This document shows positions 33,329 to 44,202 of a stretch of DNA of 64,000 bases, piece after piece. The notes beneath the pieces are model-generated. The model had not been told where the DNA came from. It made no database searches and saw nothing but the letters and a program-made list of their open reading frames with translations. Location of the stretch: assembly GCF_026151205.1 (NCBI RefSeq), contig NC_087073.1:14341837-14405836 (forward strand), read 5' to 3'. Made by a program: the position numbers and the translations under genes. Every line of letters begins with the position of its first letter. Position 1 is the first letter of the stretch. This DNA comes from Bolinopsis microptera. Its lineage: Eukaryota; Ctenophora; Tentaculata; Lobata; Bolinopsidae.

Positions 33329-36145
33329 TTATAAATAAAACATTTTTGCTACCTCAGTGTCAGATAAAGTAAACAAATAAGTCTTCAGTGCGGATTTAAA
33401 CGCCTCAACAGAATAACATTGTTTAACTGAGTCTGGTAGTGCATTAAAAACTCGTGGACCAACCACACTAAAACTACGATCACCAAAACCCTTGGTTGAA
33501 CGATAAGGGACTATGAGCCTAACAGTGTGTCCATGGTGAGCATACTTAAACATATCTTGAAGGTACAGTGGCGCTATTCCATTAATAGCCTTAAAAGATA
33601 GGAGACATATTTTAAAAATCACTCTTTTAGGTATATTAAGCCAGTGCAATTTATCAAGATCGTCGCCTAGGTGATCAAATTTATATTTTCCAGTTACTGC
33701 TTTTGCACAGGCATTTTGAATAAGCTGTAGTTGATGTATGAGGTACTTGGAGATGCTGTAAAACATGGCGTTACAGTAGTCCAAACAAGAAACAACGAGG
33801 CTATTAACAATTGTCTTAAGCTGTTTTGTAGTCAGCAGAAACCGTATCTTAGTGAGGTTGCGTAGTGTTAGGAAACATTTCTTCTTCAACTCAACAACAT
33901 GGTTGCTCATAGTAAGCCCAGAGTCCATATGTATCCCAAGATTCTTAACTGTGCTCACAAATCGAATAGTTGTGTCACTCCCAAAATTCACTCCCTTTAT
34001 ATTGATCTCTCGTAGGACGGACATAGGACCAAAAACGATTATCTGTGTTTTACTGTCATTCATTGCTAGAAAGTATTTTTTCATCCAAGCTCTAATAGAT
34101 GCAAAGCATCCCCTGAGCTTAGAGAGTAACGTTTCGCCCTGGTTGATGGGTTTAAATCTCTTTAAGATCTGGTGGTCATCTGCATACCCATAAATTGTGA
34201 AGTCCCTTCCTTGTACAAATCTATAGATGGATCTGATATAAAGGTTAAACAGAACAGGTCCCAGAACTGAGCCCTGAGGAACACCAAACTTAATAACTAT
34301 TTCTTCAGAGAGAGTAGAACCAAGTCGAATTCTCTGAGCACGACCTTTTAGAAAGCTAGTAAACCATTTTAACACAGTGCCCCTTAGTCCTATCTCCTTC
34401 ATGAGAATGTTCAGTAAGACATCATGGTCTACAGTATCAAACGCCGCCGATAGGTCAAGCATCATGACAACTGTAGCACTCTTTTCATCTGATGCAACTA
34501 GAAGATCATTCCATATTCTGATCAATAATGTTTCTGTGCTGAAGGTCTTCTTGTATGCAGACTGTTCTGGGCAGTGGAGATTTTGCTTATCTAAGTGATC
34601 GTTTAGGCGCTTTAACACCACTCTCTCGATCAGCTTCCCAAGGAAAGTGAGGTTTGAGACAGGGCGAAAGTTTTTCAAGACATTAGGATCAAGAGAGTTA
34701 CTTTTCAGGAGGGGAACAATATCAGCAAGTTTGACTCCGTCCATTGAACCTTGAGATAAGGATGCATTAACAATCTGTAGAAGTAATGGTAGCAGAATGC
34801 TGATGTTCTCTTTAAGCAGTGTAGTAGGTAAGATGTCAGAAGGTGAACATTTGATACCAAACTCGTCAATGATTTCCTTTAGCTCATCTAATGTGACAGG
34901 TTCAAAGGTAGACCAGTGGTAGGATTCGGGAGCTTCAGCAGAAGAGTCTGATGGAAGAGTAAACCGATCATGATCCATATCTTTCCTAATGTTATCAATC
35001 TTAGATGTAAAGTAGGCGTTAAAGTCTGCTGCTAGCTTTGGAAGATCATCTGTGTAATCTGGCAGAGGATTAGATTGTTTACGGTCTAAATTTCTATTGA
35101 CCAGCTGCCACAAAGTTCTTGGGTTGCCTTTAGAGTTTTCTACCATATTCTTAAAGTACTCCTTCTTCTTCAGATCAGCCATTTTAGAACATTCTGAGCT
35201 GATGTCTCTAAACATGATTTTATCTTCAAGCGTTGCTGTTGGTTTACGAGTTTTTGCCTCGGCTTTTCTTCTCAGCTTTCTGTAGTCCCTGTATTCATTA
35301 TCAAACCAAGGTGCAGAATCAATAACAGATACCTTCTTGGAGACTATTGGAGCATGCTCATCTAGGAGTTCAGCACACAAGTCGTTCAAGTTGGCAACAG
35401 ATGCACTCATATCAGTAGTTCCAATTTTCTCAAGATCAATCAAGTTTACTATATCGAAGAGATCACTGGTAAATTGGTCATCATCCACAGTCTTCAAATT
35501 TCTGTAAGTGATATCTTTAAAATATTTCTTTTCGAATTCCAAAGAGAAGTCACAATAGACTGGAAAATGATCTGATCCATGCCTATTCACACTATCAACC
35601 AAAACCTTGCATTGAAGCTGATTCTTGATAGAGAAGCAGAAGATTTGGTCTAGTGATCCACCAGCAACATGGGTTGGTTCATTAACATGATGATTAAATC
35701 CGTAAGACAGAAATAAGTCAAGCGTCTTCCTAACAAGCTTGTCATTCTTATTCTCAAAATGAATGTTCAAGTCCCCAGCAATGACGAGACAATCACACTT
35801 CATGGTGATGGCTGACAGAAGTAAATCAAGTTCCTGATGAAAGATAGAGGAGAGATAACCAGGTCGATACAAAGAGACAAACATGACCTTAGTGCCTGTT
35901 GCTGTTTTGATTGATGCAGCTGTGTACTCAAATGTAGAGAAAGTAGCAGAGCATTGGAACTGAGACATTGAGTATTCTCCCCTAAACAACAAAGCAGTTC
36001 CACCACCTTTTTTGTCTTTCCTGAAATTATGTATGATTCTGTAACCGTAAGACTTAATAATTGCAGTGGTGGGGCAGTTAACATCTGTTAGCCAAGTTTC
36101 ACAGAATGCAGCAATATCAATGCTTTTGTCTGATAAGTTGCACAT
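33329..36145 (-). CDS. LINE ORF2: endonuclease and reverse transcriptase, 938+ aa
   Basis: Residues 1-200 form an APE-type endonuclease with FCETWL (Glu16), AGDLNIHF (Asp125, Asn127) and the terminal SDH (191-193). Residues about 490-740 form the reverse transcriptase with FRPVSNL, LDLSAAFDTVDH, GVPQGSVLGP (621-630) and YADD (654-657). A thumb and C-terminal tail ending in FNALPDSVKQ-type motifs follow. The frame stays open upstream of the ATG at 36145 (FFLFNPWSLVNKV) and overlaps the end of ORF1, so translation may begin by overlap or frameshift rather than at this ATG. No internal stop. Confidence 0.93.
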   Translation of the reverse strand: MCNLSDKSIDIAAFCETWLTDVNCPTTAIIKSYGYRIIHNFRKDKKGGGTALLFRGEYSMSQFQCSATFSTFEYTAASIKTATGTKVMFVSLYRPGYLSSIFHQELDLLLSAITMKCDCLVIAGDLNIHFENKNDKLVRKTLDLFLSYGFNHHVNEPTHVAGGSLDQIFCFSIKNQLQCKVLVDSVNRHGSDHFPVYCDFSLEFEKKYFKDITYRNLKTVDDDQFTSDLFDIVNLIDLEKIGTTDMSASVANLNDLCAELLDEHAPIVSKKVSVIDSAPWFDNEYRDYRKLRRKAEAKTRKPTATLEDKIMFRDISSECSKMADLKKKEYFKNMVENSKGNPRTLWQLVNRNLDRKQSNPLPDYTDDLPKLAADFNAYFTSKIDNIRKDMDHDRFTLPSDSSAEAPESYHWSTFEPVTLDELKEIIDEFGIKCSPSDILPTTLLKENISILLPLLLQIVNASLSQGSMDGVKLADIVPLLKSNSLDPNVLKNFRPVSNLTFLGKLIERVVLKRLNDHLDKQNLHCPEQSAYKKTFSTETLLIRIWNDLLVASDEKSATVVMMLDLSAAFDTVDHDVLLNILMKEIGLRGTVLKWFTSFLKGRAQRIRLGSTLSEEIVIKFGVPQGSVLGPVLFNLYIRSIYRFVQGRDFTIYGYADDHQILKRFKPINQGETLLSKLRGCFASIRAWMKKYFLAMNDSKTQIIVFGPMSVLREINIKGVNFGSDTTIRFVSTVKNLGIHMDSGLTMSNHVVELKKKCFLTLRNLTKIRFLLTTKQLKTIVNSLVVSCLDYCNAMFYSISKYLIHQLQLIQNACAKAVTGKYKFDHLGDDLDKLHWLNIPKRVIFKICLLSFKAINGIAPLYLQDMFKYAHHGHTVRLIVPYRSTKGFGDRSFSVVGPRVFNALPDSVKQCYSVEAFKSALKTYLFTLSDTEVAKMFYL

Positions 36146-36204
36146 AATATCGTTTACTTTGTTAACAAGTGACCATGGATTGAAAAGGAAGAATTTCAGA
36201 CAGC

Positions 36205-37623
36205 TCAGTGATTTCTGTCCGTGTTGTGGCTTTGGTAAAAAGGGGTGGTCTTTTTAACTTTCTCCTGCAAATCTTTGAATATGGGGCACAAAACAGGATC
36301 ATAGGCTGCATGTAGAAGCTCATTGCCATGCTTACCAGCTTTCTTGCAGTTTGAACAACACAATGGAGCGGAGCGATCACATGTCCGTGTTTCATGTGCT
36401 CCTGCACAAAAGCCACAGACATGTTCACTTTTGCAATGACCTTGGTGACTTTTGCTATGGTGACCAAATGATTGACAGTTAAAACATCTGAGGACAAAGA
36501 AGCTATTATAGACTTTGCAAACTCTCTGAGTTCCAATAAAGAGCTTATCACCTTGTTTAGCAATTGCAGATCGTACAAGATTACTGACACGAACAATAGC
36601 TTTGAAGGAGTTCTGGTCATTCTTTAGGGGTACTATAGCTACTACATCAATTTTCTTGTCTTCTATACTGGTACCTGGATCATTGATGAGCAGATCTATT
36701 CCATGGTTTTGACTAACTATCATTTCCTTTATTTCCTCCTTCAAGTAATCACGCTCAAGACCAACAACTGTTATTCTTGGTAACTTTGTGGCTACAGTTG
36801 ATGTACTATGTTGGGGGGAAGCTTTGCTAAGCTTCTCACGCAATGTTTCTGCCTCAGACCTAGAGTTAAGAATAACGGCAGTATCATTAGATTTGAGCTT
36901 CATTGTGTTAACAATACTAATCTTATTCTTGATGCAGCTTTCTTCCAACATACTTTTATCAATTGGTTTGCCACTCTGATCATTCTTAATTACAATCATG
37001 CTGCGAAGTTTCTCAGTCCTCTGAGAATCATCCCATGGGTTGCAGGGAGTCATTGGAGGTTTTGCTAGAGCATTGTTTTGCTTACTTGGCAAGATTTCCT
37101 TAAGCATCTCTTTTACACCGGACAGTTCTTCAGCAAAATTCTGCTTTAACTCCTCAATCTTTCTGTCAACGTAAACATTAGCAGCTCCCCCTGTGCTTTG
37201 CTCTGTCATCTCCTCTTTAACTGTAATACAATGGTTACAAAAGAACAAGAATCTGCCAAATCTTTTCTCATAGGACTTGGTGTTAGAAACAGCTGGTCCC
37301 AAATGGGAAGTGAAGCTAGATGGGGCACTAACACAATAGGAATCATCTGTGCAGCCTACCGCATGGAAATTGTTTTTACAGTCATAACACTGAACTCTGT
37401 AGTCAGGATTAACTCCCTCCTGACAGTGGTTACAACAATCATTTTGTATGATGTTGGGAGCAGCTATGTAGGTCCTTGTACCCTCTGTGTTCTGGGGAGA
37501 GAAATCAGTTATAGATGATTTAGGAGAATCAGGCATAGCTAAGTTTAGTAGGTCAGGGGTTGCTGTGTAAGGATTGTAAACTTGTAAGACAGTCGAGACT
37601 CCAACAGAAAACAATAAAGACAA
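36205..37623 (-). CDS. LINE ORF1: PHD-like finger, coiled coil and CCHC knuckles
   Basis: An RNA-binding ORF1 of a CR1/L2-group LINE. Order: a PHD-type zinc finger (CNHCQEGVNP, VQCYDCKNNFHAVGC, FFCNHC), a coiled-coil stretch (VDRKIEELKQNFAEELSGVK), a central domain that may be RRM-like, then three knuckles (CFNCQSFGHH, CGFCAGAHETRTC, CCSNCKKAGKHG). The open frame runs from a TTG at 37623; the first ATG in frame is at 37536 and is the likelier start. The 3' end overlaps the open frame of ORF2. Intact. Confidence 0.85.
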   Translation of the reverse strand: MSLLFSVGVSTVLQVYNPYTATPDLLNLAMPDSPKSSITDFSPQNTEGTRTYIAAPNIIQNDCCNHCQEGVNPDYRVQCYDCKNNFHAVGCTDDSYCVSAPSSFTSHLGPAVSNTKSYEKRFGRFLFFCNHCITVKEEMTEQSTGGAANVYVDRKIEELKQNFAEELSGVKEMLKEILPSKQNNALAKPPMTPCNPWDDSQRTEKLRSMIVIKNDQSGKPIDKSMLEESCIKNKISIVNTMKLKSNDTAVILNSRSEAETLREKLSKASPQHSTSTVATKLPRITVVGLERDYLKEEIKEMIVSQNHGIDLLINDPGTSIEDKKIDVVAIVPLKNDQNSFKAIVRVSNLVRSAIAKQGDKLFIGTQRVCKVYNSFFVLRCFNCQSFGHHSKSHQGHCKSEHVCGFCAGAHETRTCDRSAPLCCSNCKKAGKHGNELLHAAYDPVLCPIFKDLQEKVKKTTPFYQSHNTDRNH

Positions 37624-37815
37624 CCCACCGGAAGAGTTCTGACTTATGGGTCAGATACCCTTTGATAGTTTTGGTTTGAAGGGGAAGAGGGCTATCAAGG
37701 ATAGAACACTCCTCTAGTAACTGTGTATCGCTTGTGTGTGTATCGCTTTTCAACTTATTGCCATGACATACTTTCAACACGTGCCATACCTCAAATTATT
37801 TGTTATATAGTAGTG

Positions 37816-38595
37816 TTGAAAGTATTATAACTTTTTCATCTGCACCCTTTAGTTCCTTTTGCAGTACCATGACTGATTGCCTCGTGAACCTCAGCCAAAA
37901 AGATTCAAAAGTTCAGACAAAAATTAAATACAGGAGGGCCCTGGATATCACCCTGTCCAGCGCCCGAATTAACAGAGAACCAATCAGACATTACACCATT
38001 AACCCTGACAGCACTCATGGTTCCGTTGAAGAATGCCTGAAAGATTCTAACATATTTCTGAGGAAGTCCATAGTGTCTCATGCTTGACCAAATAAACTCT
38101 CTTCTGATGGAATCAAACGCTGCCTTAAAATCAATGAAATTAACAAAAAGTGGAATGTTAAACTCAATGCAGTTGTGAATTATGGTGCGGATGGAATAAA
38201 TCTGATCAATACATGAGCGGTTCCGTCTGAACCCACACTGATTTTCCCTAAGAAGACACTCCATTCCAACATCCAGCCTCTTAAGAAGAACCATTTGAAG
38301 AACCTTAGAAGACGTTGCCCTAAGAGTTATACCCCTATTAAATAATATGCAATATTGCAGCAGTATGAAGTGTCTCCCTTCTTTCCGATAACCACTATAA
38401 CACCTTTAAGCCAATCCTCAGGGATTACCTCTTCCTCCCATACCTTTTTAAACAGTAGCTCTAGTTGGCAAACAAGAGCACTTCCACCATACTTAAGTTG
38501 TTCATTAGTTATCTCATCAACCCCCGCACTTTTGCAGTTCTTCAGTTTCTTTAGAGCATAACTAATCTCATCTCTAGAAGGAGGTCCATCATGTC
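37816..38595 (-). mobile_element. RTE-like LINE, N-terminal RT part (before the split), decayed
   Basis: Reading minus strand across frames: KKLKNCKSAGVDEITNEQLK, then VWEEEVIPEDWLKGVIVVI and KKGDTSYC, RGITLRATSSKVLQMVLLKR, NQCGFRRNRSCIDQIY, FVNFIDFKAAFDSIRRE. This is the first half of a LINE reverse transcriptase. Frameshifts occur near 38340 and a stop near 37907. It is followed by the CR1/L2-group insertion and resumes at 33130. Confidence 0.8.
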
Positions 38596-39236
38596 AGAAC
38601 AAGCCACATCAGACATTCATTATTATCACGCGGATATCGCTTTCTGATGTTTTCTATGTTGTAAAAATAGCCATGTCATAGTTGTTTTGCTCATGTTGCT
38701 TTATCGCACTAATTATCATATGAATGTAAGTTACAATTTCCAATTCCATCCACTGATGTTATCACAGGACTGATCATCTAACTTCCTCATTTGTGTATAA
38801 TACTCATTACTGGAGCACCTGTTGGTAGTCTTATGAGCAATTACTAAACTCTCCCTTATTTTTCACGATCATGTAAACTAGTTAAGATTGCACAAAACTA
38901 GCTAAAATTGCTAAAATGTTCTTTTTCAGTGAATATCAACTGATTTCATTAGCTAATGTTCAAGTCCTGTAGAAAAAACCTGCTAACTTTTCCAGAATAT
39001 ATGCCCTATTGAATCAGGGGTCAATCTACAGATGATAATTTCTGCATCCTGTAAAGTTTCATATTTCACCTCAGTAGATGCAGAACTTTTCAATTTTTAA
39101 AGTATCATTTACAGCTGTGGAATGAGCATACGGCCAAGGGTTGAATTTGAATTAAGTAAACCTTTTGGTGCTGTATGAAAATAAACTAAATGTATTATCA
39201 TTATTATTAACTTTATAGTTTTCCTCTTAGAAGATA
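38596..39236. other. Upstream region of DHX35
   Basis: AT-rich intergenic DNA with no gene. A pyrimidine-rich splice-like acceptor TTTTCCTCTTAG ends at 39230, 6 nt before the DHX35 start codon. Confidence 0.5.
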
Positions 39237-41276
39237 ATGTTTTGGAAGCCTGATGCAGATGCTCCCGTTTTAAGACAAAAAGATACAGGCACCAATGAAT
39301 CTGAAACTACAAATTTCATTTACAATGCTCACAAGAACTGCTCATTGTCAGCTCAGCGCCAAAAGCTCCCCATATTCAATTATAGGAACAATTTTTTGTA
39401 TTCAGTCGAAAGCAGTTCAGTAACTGTAGTGGTAGGTGAAACAGGTTCCGGAAAAAGTACTCAGATACCTCAGTATCTTTCTGAAGCAAATTGGGCATCT
39501 AATGGTATGATGATTGCTGTTACTGAGCCAAGAAGAAATGCCACCATCACATTAGCTTCTAGAGTAGCTGATGAAATGGGATGTCACTTAGGATCAGAGG
39601 TTGGATATCAGATTAGATTTGAGAATGCTGTCTCTGAGTCAACTAAAATCATGTACTGCACTGATGGGAGCCTACTTAGAGAAATTATGGCAGATCCACT
39701 TCTTACAAAGTATGCAGTTATAGTTGTAGATGAAGTCCATGAACGTAATATAAATACTGACTTACTAATAGCACTTCTAAGGAAAATCATAAAACAAAGA
39801 AGTGATCTTAAAATAGTCTTAACATCTGCTACAACTGATGCAGAAAAGTTAAAGAAATTCTTCTGTTCCAGAGTTCAAGGTGATTCTGCTTCAAAGATCA
39901 CCTGTTCAATCTTGTCAGTTGAGGGGAGAAATTTCCCTGTGCAAATAAACTTTGCAGTAAGTCCAGTACCTGACTATCTCAAAGCTTCTATTGACTTGTC
40001 GATCTCCCTACACGAAAACAGGCCCCAGGGAGATATTTTAGTGTTTCTTACGAGTCAAGATGAGGTATTATCAGCTGTGAAAGATTGTAGAGAAGAGGTA
40101 AGAAAACTTGTGAAACCCAAGCAAAATGTCAAAGTATTGCCCTTCTACGGGAGCTTGCCAACAGAGGAGCAAATAAAAGTTTTTGACACAACTCAAACTG
40201 GCCAAAAAACACGTAGAATTATTTTCTGCACAAACATTGCCGAAAGCTCAGTCACAATACCTAGGATAATATACATCATAGACTGTGGATTCAGTCGTTA
40301 TAAAACTTTTAATGCAAACTCTGGCTTGGAAATAGTAATTAAGTCTCAGATTTCAAGAGCATCAGCTGTGCAAAGAGCTGGAAGAGCAGGAAGATTAGGG
40401 CATGGTGAAGCCTTTAGACTGTACACTGAAAGTTCATTTGAGAAGATGTTGATGGAAACACCACCTGATATAACCCGATCCAACCTGGCAGATGTTGTCC
40501 TGAAATTGAAAGCTATAGGAATATCAAACATTGTGAAGTTTAATTTCCTCACTCCCCCTCCTTCAAAACATCTCTGTAAAACGTTAGAGGTTCTTCATGC
40601 TTTAAATGCTATTGATGACAAAGCTGATTTAACAGCCATTGGTTTTGTTCTTGTTGAGTTTCCCATTGACCCAATGCTCACAGTATGTCTCCTTGAATCA
40701 GACAAGTATGGCTGCAGTGAAGAAATACTAACAATCGTAGCCATGTTGCAGGTCAACAATGTTTTTACCAAATCTCAGAGAAGTGGGAAAACTGTGAAAC
40801 AGATGAAGTTCAAGTTTGCTGCTAAAGAGGGAGACATGATAACATATCTAAATATTTTCAGATTTTTTGTAGAAAACAACAAGAGCCGTTCTGTATGTAA
40901 GGAGCATTTGCTGAACTATGATGTTTTATGTAAGGCTGATAACATTTTGAAGAGACTCAAATCATTTTACAAACGTTATGGAAAAGAGTTATCATCAACT
41001 GATGATGATGCTACCATACGTAAATGTTTGTTGAGTGGATTGTTTGTGAATGCTGCGTACTATCATCACACTGGAGTCTACAAGACCTTCAGAGACCATT
41101 TCAACCTCAGCATACACCCCTCTAGTGTTTTAGTTTCGGAGCGTCCTAAGTATGTTATATTTAATGAGGTACTAGGATCATCTCAAAACTATATGAAGGA
41201 TATAACTGTTATCGAATCAGAATGGCTCTTGGAAGTCGCTTCACATTATTATGTAAATAAATTTGAAACCTCTTAG
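39237..41276 (+). CDS. DHX35: DEAH-type RNA helicase, DHX35 orthologue, 679 aa
   Basis: Human DHX35 (703 aa) is a spliceosomal C-complex helicase. The match runs end to end: N-terminal FWKP, YNAHKNCSLSAQRQKLPIF, motif I GETGSGKST (67-75), motif Ia TEPRR (96-100), motif II DEVH (165-168), motif III SAT (197-199), motif V TNIAESSVTIP, motif VI QRAGRAGR (379-386), then the winged-helix/ratchet and OB-fold region ending VIESEWLLEVASHYY. Motif II is DEVH rather than the family DEAH, and motif Ia is TEPRR rather than TQPRR. Both are conservative but unusual. Intronless. First of four closely spaced same-strand genes; a splice-like AG lies 6 nt before the ATG. Confidence 0.93.
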   Translation: MFWKPDADAPVLRQKDTGTNESETTNFIYNAHKNCSLSAQRQKLPIFNYRNNFLYSVESSSVTVVVGETGSGKSTQIPQYLSEANWASNGMMIAVTEPRRNATITLASRVADEMGCHLGSEVGYQIRFENAVSESTKIMYCTDGSLLREIMADPLLTKYAVIVVDEVHERNINTDLLIALLRKIIKQRSDLKIVLTSATTDAEKLKKFFCSRVQGDSASKITCSILSVEGRNFPVQINFAVSPVPDYLKASIDLSISLHENRPQGDILVFLTSQDEVLSAVKDCREEVRKLVKPKQNVKVLPFYGSLPTEEQIKVFDTTQTGQKTRRIIFCTNIAESSVTIPRIIYIIDCGFSRYKTFNANSGLEIVIKSQISRASAVQRAGRAGRLGHGEAFRLYTESSFEKMLMETPPDITRSNLADVVLKLKAIGISNIVKFNFLTPPPSKHLCKTLEVLHALNAIDDKADLTAIGFVLVEFPIDPMLTVCLLESDKYGCSEEILTIVAMLQVNNVFTKSQRSGKTVKQMKFKFAAKEGDMITYLNIFRFFVENNKSRSVCKEHLLNYDVLCKADNILKRLKSFYKRYGKELSSTDDDATIRKCLLSGLFVNAAYYHHTGVYKTFRDHFNLSIHPSSVLVSERPKYVIFNEVLGSSQNYMKDITVIESEWLLEVASHYYVNKFETS

Positions 41277-41616
41277 ATAGAGGGGAGTCATTGTTAGCTA
41301 TAATATTTTGATTAATATTCAATATTAGGTAACACGCTTTAATCGTCTTAAATTTTTACAGATTGTACTAATAATAATATTATCGTCTTATGGTATTTAT
41401 TGAACTCAGGGTAACTCCGTTTTCCAATATATTTGTTTTCCAATCTTCATCAGTCGAATTTAATACAAAATAGTCTACTCCAGTTACACATTAAAAGTCG
41501 TGTTATGTTCTACTTTCTATCCTTTCTAAATCTGTAAAATAATATAAATTTAGAATATTAGTGACTGCTGCACTGGAATAAAGATATGTTGTTAACCAAT
41601 CGATTAACCTTTAGAT
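41277..41616. other. DHX35-PIGC spacer
   Basis: 340 bp. AATAAA at 41577-41582 is a possible DHX35 polyadenylation signal, placed only 35 bp before the PIGC start, so the transcripts may abut. AACCTTTAG ends 2 nt before the PIGC ATG. Confidence 0.5.
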
Positions 41617-42462
41617 ATGAAGAAAACGGAGAAGTTTGAAAAGGTCTTGTATCGTCCACAGCCCTATCCAGATAACCATACAGAAGAGAAACTGTTTTTA
41701 AAGTCACTGAAAAGAAACAAGAACCTGAAAAATTACTCTTTCTTGCAGTGTATGGATCAGGGCCAGCTCCCATTACAGCAACTGTCATGTACCATCTCTT
41801 TCCTCTTACTTCATTTCATGGACATTAAGATAACAAACAGTATGATTTATATGATGGCTCTATTAACAATGTTGGGATACCTCTCTATCGCTGGTTTTAC
41901 TGTTCATCAAGTTAGAACAGTTATTCTGTTTGGGGGATTCCTATTTGGTTTGTCTCCGATTATCCAGACATTAACTAGATCTATCAGTGATGACACTATC
42001 TACGCCATGGTCTCTATCTGTCTGTTTACAAACTTTTTCCTCCACGACTACAACACAGAAAACTGCGACTACATGTCTAAAGCTGTTTCACTGAATGCAG
42101 CAATACTCGCGGCTGTGTGCCTTGCTTCTAGGCTTGACGATCTGAACAATGTTATGGGAACAATAATCATCGCTGTTCTCACATACGGCATTATTCCCCC
42201 TGTAAGAAAGAGGATGGCTGGCAGTAAAGTTATGCCCCTGTGGACTTTTTTCCTTCTTACAAGCTCTGTTTACATATCTTACGTCTCAGTACCCTTAGTT
42301 ATAGTGCCCCTAATAATCTCAGCAGTTGCTTGTTTAGTCATTGTGCCAGCGTTTTTTGTTCACCTCCAAAAACAGAAAGATAATATCTTTGGTCCCTGGG
42401 ATGAAGCAGTGTTGAAGGATCTCGGTTGTAATGGAGGGGTCCGGGATATTTATGCAGAATAG
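41617..42462 (+). CDS. PIGC: GPI-GlcNAc transferase subunit C, 281 aa
   Basis: PIG-C is a membrane subunit of the ER enzyme that transfers GlcNAc to phosphatidylinositol, the first step of GPI-anchor synthesis. The N-terminal KFEKVLYRPQPYPDNH matches the family signature (KVLYERQPFPDNY in human). Multiple hydrophobic spans follow, with LSPIIQTLTRSISDDTIYAM, NAAILAAVCLASRL and a terminal DNIFGPWDEAVLKDL, all in family order. Length is close to human (297 aa). Intronless. A splice-like AG lies 2 nt before the ATG. Confidence 0.95.
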   Translation: MKKTEKFEKVLYRPQPYPDNHTEEKLFLKSLKRNKNLKNYSFLQCMDQGQLPLQQLSCTISFLLLHFMDIKITNSMIYMMALLTMLGYLSIAGFTVHQVRTVILFGGFLFGLSPIIQTLTRSISDDTIYAMVSICLFTNFFLHDYNTENCDYMSKAVSLNAAILAAVCLASRLDDLNNVMGTIIIAVLTYGIIPPVRKRMAGSKVMPLWTFFLLTSSVYISYVSVPLVIVPLIISAVACLVIVPAFFVHLQKQKDNIFGPWDEAVLKDLGCNGGVRDIYAE

Positions 42463-42948
42463 TACTTTATCAACGCTAGTTGCAATGTGGTCATTCTTCA
42501 GCACGTGCTTTTAGAATCCAAATATCATATAGACAGCTAATTTAAAGTTGTAAGTTTAAAGTAAGCAATAATTTTAGTTTCTTATTAGAACTTTGCTGAT
42601 AGAGAATTTTGCTGCTGCTGGGGTTTTGTTGTGTTGCTGTTTCTTTCAGTTTTGTATAAATTTTGTGAATATTTATTTAAGTTGAAATTGATAACCTTCA
42701 CTTCAAGTCTTTATTCAATTCGGAAGTCATTCTTAAAAATGTTTATTTTGTTTGAAGGTGCGGTGCAGGTGTTTCATATCTTCATATTTTTAAAAATTTA
42801 AAGTTTAATTTGTCGCACGTAACGACGTTTGTAAAGTCATGATATTAATGATGTTTTATTCATCGTTCTGTAACATTATGTTTTATAAACTGGCATTATC
42901 TCTGAGATTATAATTTTTAAAACTGACTAAATAACTGTTACAGGGAGG
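42463..42948. other. PIGC-ACTR3 spacer
   Basis: About 490 bp of AT-rich DNA, no gene. ATAACTGTTACAG ends 5 nt before the ACTR3 ATG, so either a 5' UTR intron or a trans-splice acceptor is likely. Confidence 0.5.
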
Positions 42949-44202
42949 ATGTCTAATTTACCTGCCTGTGTCATTGACAATGGTACTGGGTACACTAAAA
43001 TGGGATTTGCCGGTAACTCCGAGCCTCAATACATCGTGCCAAGTGCTATTGCTGTGAAGGAACAGGCTGGAATCGGAGACAGTGCTTCCCGGCGAAGCCA
43101 GAGAGGTATTGACGATCTTGATTTCTACATTGGAGATGAAGCGTTAAACCAGCCGAACTACGCTGTGAAATATCCTATCCGACATGGTATGGTAGAAGAC
43201 TGGGATTTGATGGAAAAGTTCTGGGAACAATGTATTTTCAAATACCTGAGAGCAGAACCTGAAGATCACTACTTCCTGTTGACTGAACCTCCTCTGAACT
43301 TGCCTGAGAACAGGGAGTACACAGCAGAGATCATGTTCGAATCTTTCAACGTGCCCGGGATCTACATTGCTGTACAGGCCGTTCTGGCTATTGCTGCCTC
43401 CTGGACCACAAGAGACGTGGGCTCCAGGACCCTGACAGGGTGTGTTGTGGACTCTGGAGATGGTGTTACTCACGTGATTCCTGTTGTTGACGGATATGTT
43501 ATCGGCAGTTGCATCAAACACATCCCTATTGCTGGACGTGACATCACTTACTTCATCCAGTCTCTCCTGAGGGAACGTGAACAAGGCATCCCTCCAGAGC
43601 AGTCATTGGAAACCGCTAAAGCTATCAAGGAAAAATACTGTTATGTGTGCCCCGATATTGTGACGGAGTTCAAGAAGTACGACACTGACCCTCAGAAGTG
43701 GCTGAAAACCTTTGATGGTATGAACGAAGTAACAAAGCAGAAGTTTAGTATCGATGTGGGGTATGAGAGATTCCTGGGACCGGAGATCTTCTTCCATCCC
43801 GAGTTCTGTAACCCTGACTACAGAACGACCATTAGTGAGGTGGTTGATGACGTTATTTCCGGGTGTCCTATTGACACCAGGAGAGGGCTTTACAAGAACA
43901 TAGTCCTGTCCGGTGGTTCTACCATGTTTAAAGATTTCGGTAGAAAGTTAGGACGAGACATAAAGAGACGAGTAAACTACCGTCTACAAGTGAGTGAGCA
44001 GCTCTCCGGGGGCAAGCTGAAACCCACTCCCATCGAGACTAACGTAGTCTCTCATCACATGCAACGTTACGCTGTCTGGTTCGGAGGAAGTCTCCTGGCA
44101 TCTACCCCTGAGTTCTACGAAGTGTGCCACACTAAGGCACAGTATGACGAGTATGGTCCCAGTATATGTCGACATAACGCTGTGTTCGGTGCTATGACGT
44201 AA
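42949..44202 (+). CDS. ACTR3: Actin-related protein 3, 417 aa
   Basis: Arp3 is the ATP-binding subunit of the Arp2/3 complex that nucleates branched actin. The N-terminal [17 protein letters not shown] (residues 7-23) is the phosphate-1 loop. [29 protein letters not shown] (phosphate 2), IPIAGRDIT and [17 protein letters not shown] (adenosine loop) follow. The protein ends AVFGAMT. Human ACTR3 is 418 residues, so this is complete. No introns in the coding region. GC content and codon use are higher than in its neighbours, consistent with strong expression. Confidence 0.98.
   Translation: MSNLPACVIDNGTGYTKMGFAGNSEPQYIVPSAIAVKEQAGIGDSASRRSQRGIDDLDFYIGDEALNQPNYAVKYPIRHGMVEDWDLMEKFWEQCIFKYLRAEPEDHYFLLTEPPLNLPENREYTAEIMFESFNVPGIYIAVQAVLAIAASWTTRDVGSRTLTGCVVDSGDGVTHVIPVVDGYVIGSCIKHIPIAGRDITYFIQSLLREREQGIPPEQSLETAKAIKEKYCYVCPDIVTEFKKYDTDPQKWLKTFDGMNEVTKQKFSIDVGYERFLGPEIFFHPEFCNPDYRTTISEVVDDVISGCPIDTRRGLYKNIVLSGGSTMFKDFGRKLGRDIKRRVNYRLQVSEQLSGGKLKPTPIETNVVSHHMQRYAVWFGGSLLASTPEFYEVCHTKAQYDEYGPSICRHNAVFGAMT

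Larger units (their letters stand above)
33131..37815 (-). mobile_element. CR1/L2-group LINE, near full length, inserted in an RTE-like LINE
   Basis: Contains both intact open frames (ORF1 37623-36205, ORF2 36145-33329), a short 3' UTR and a (TTAA)n-like tail at 33129-33148. It breaks the RT of another LINE between DEKVIILS (about 37820) and SDYADDLAV (33130). The presence of both full frames with no visible damage suggests a young, possibly mobile copy. The exact 5' end and any target duplication are not resolved. Confidence 0.85.
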
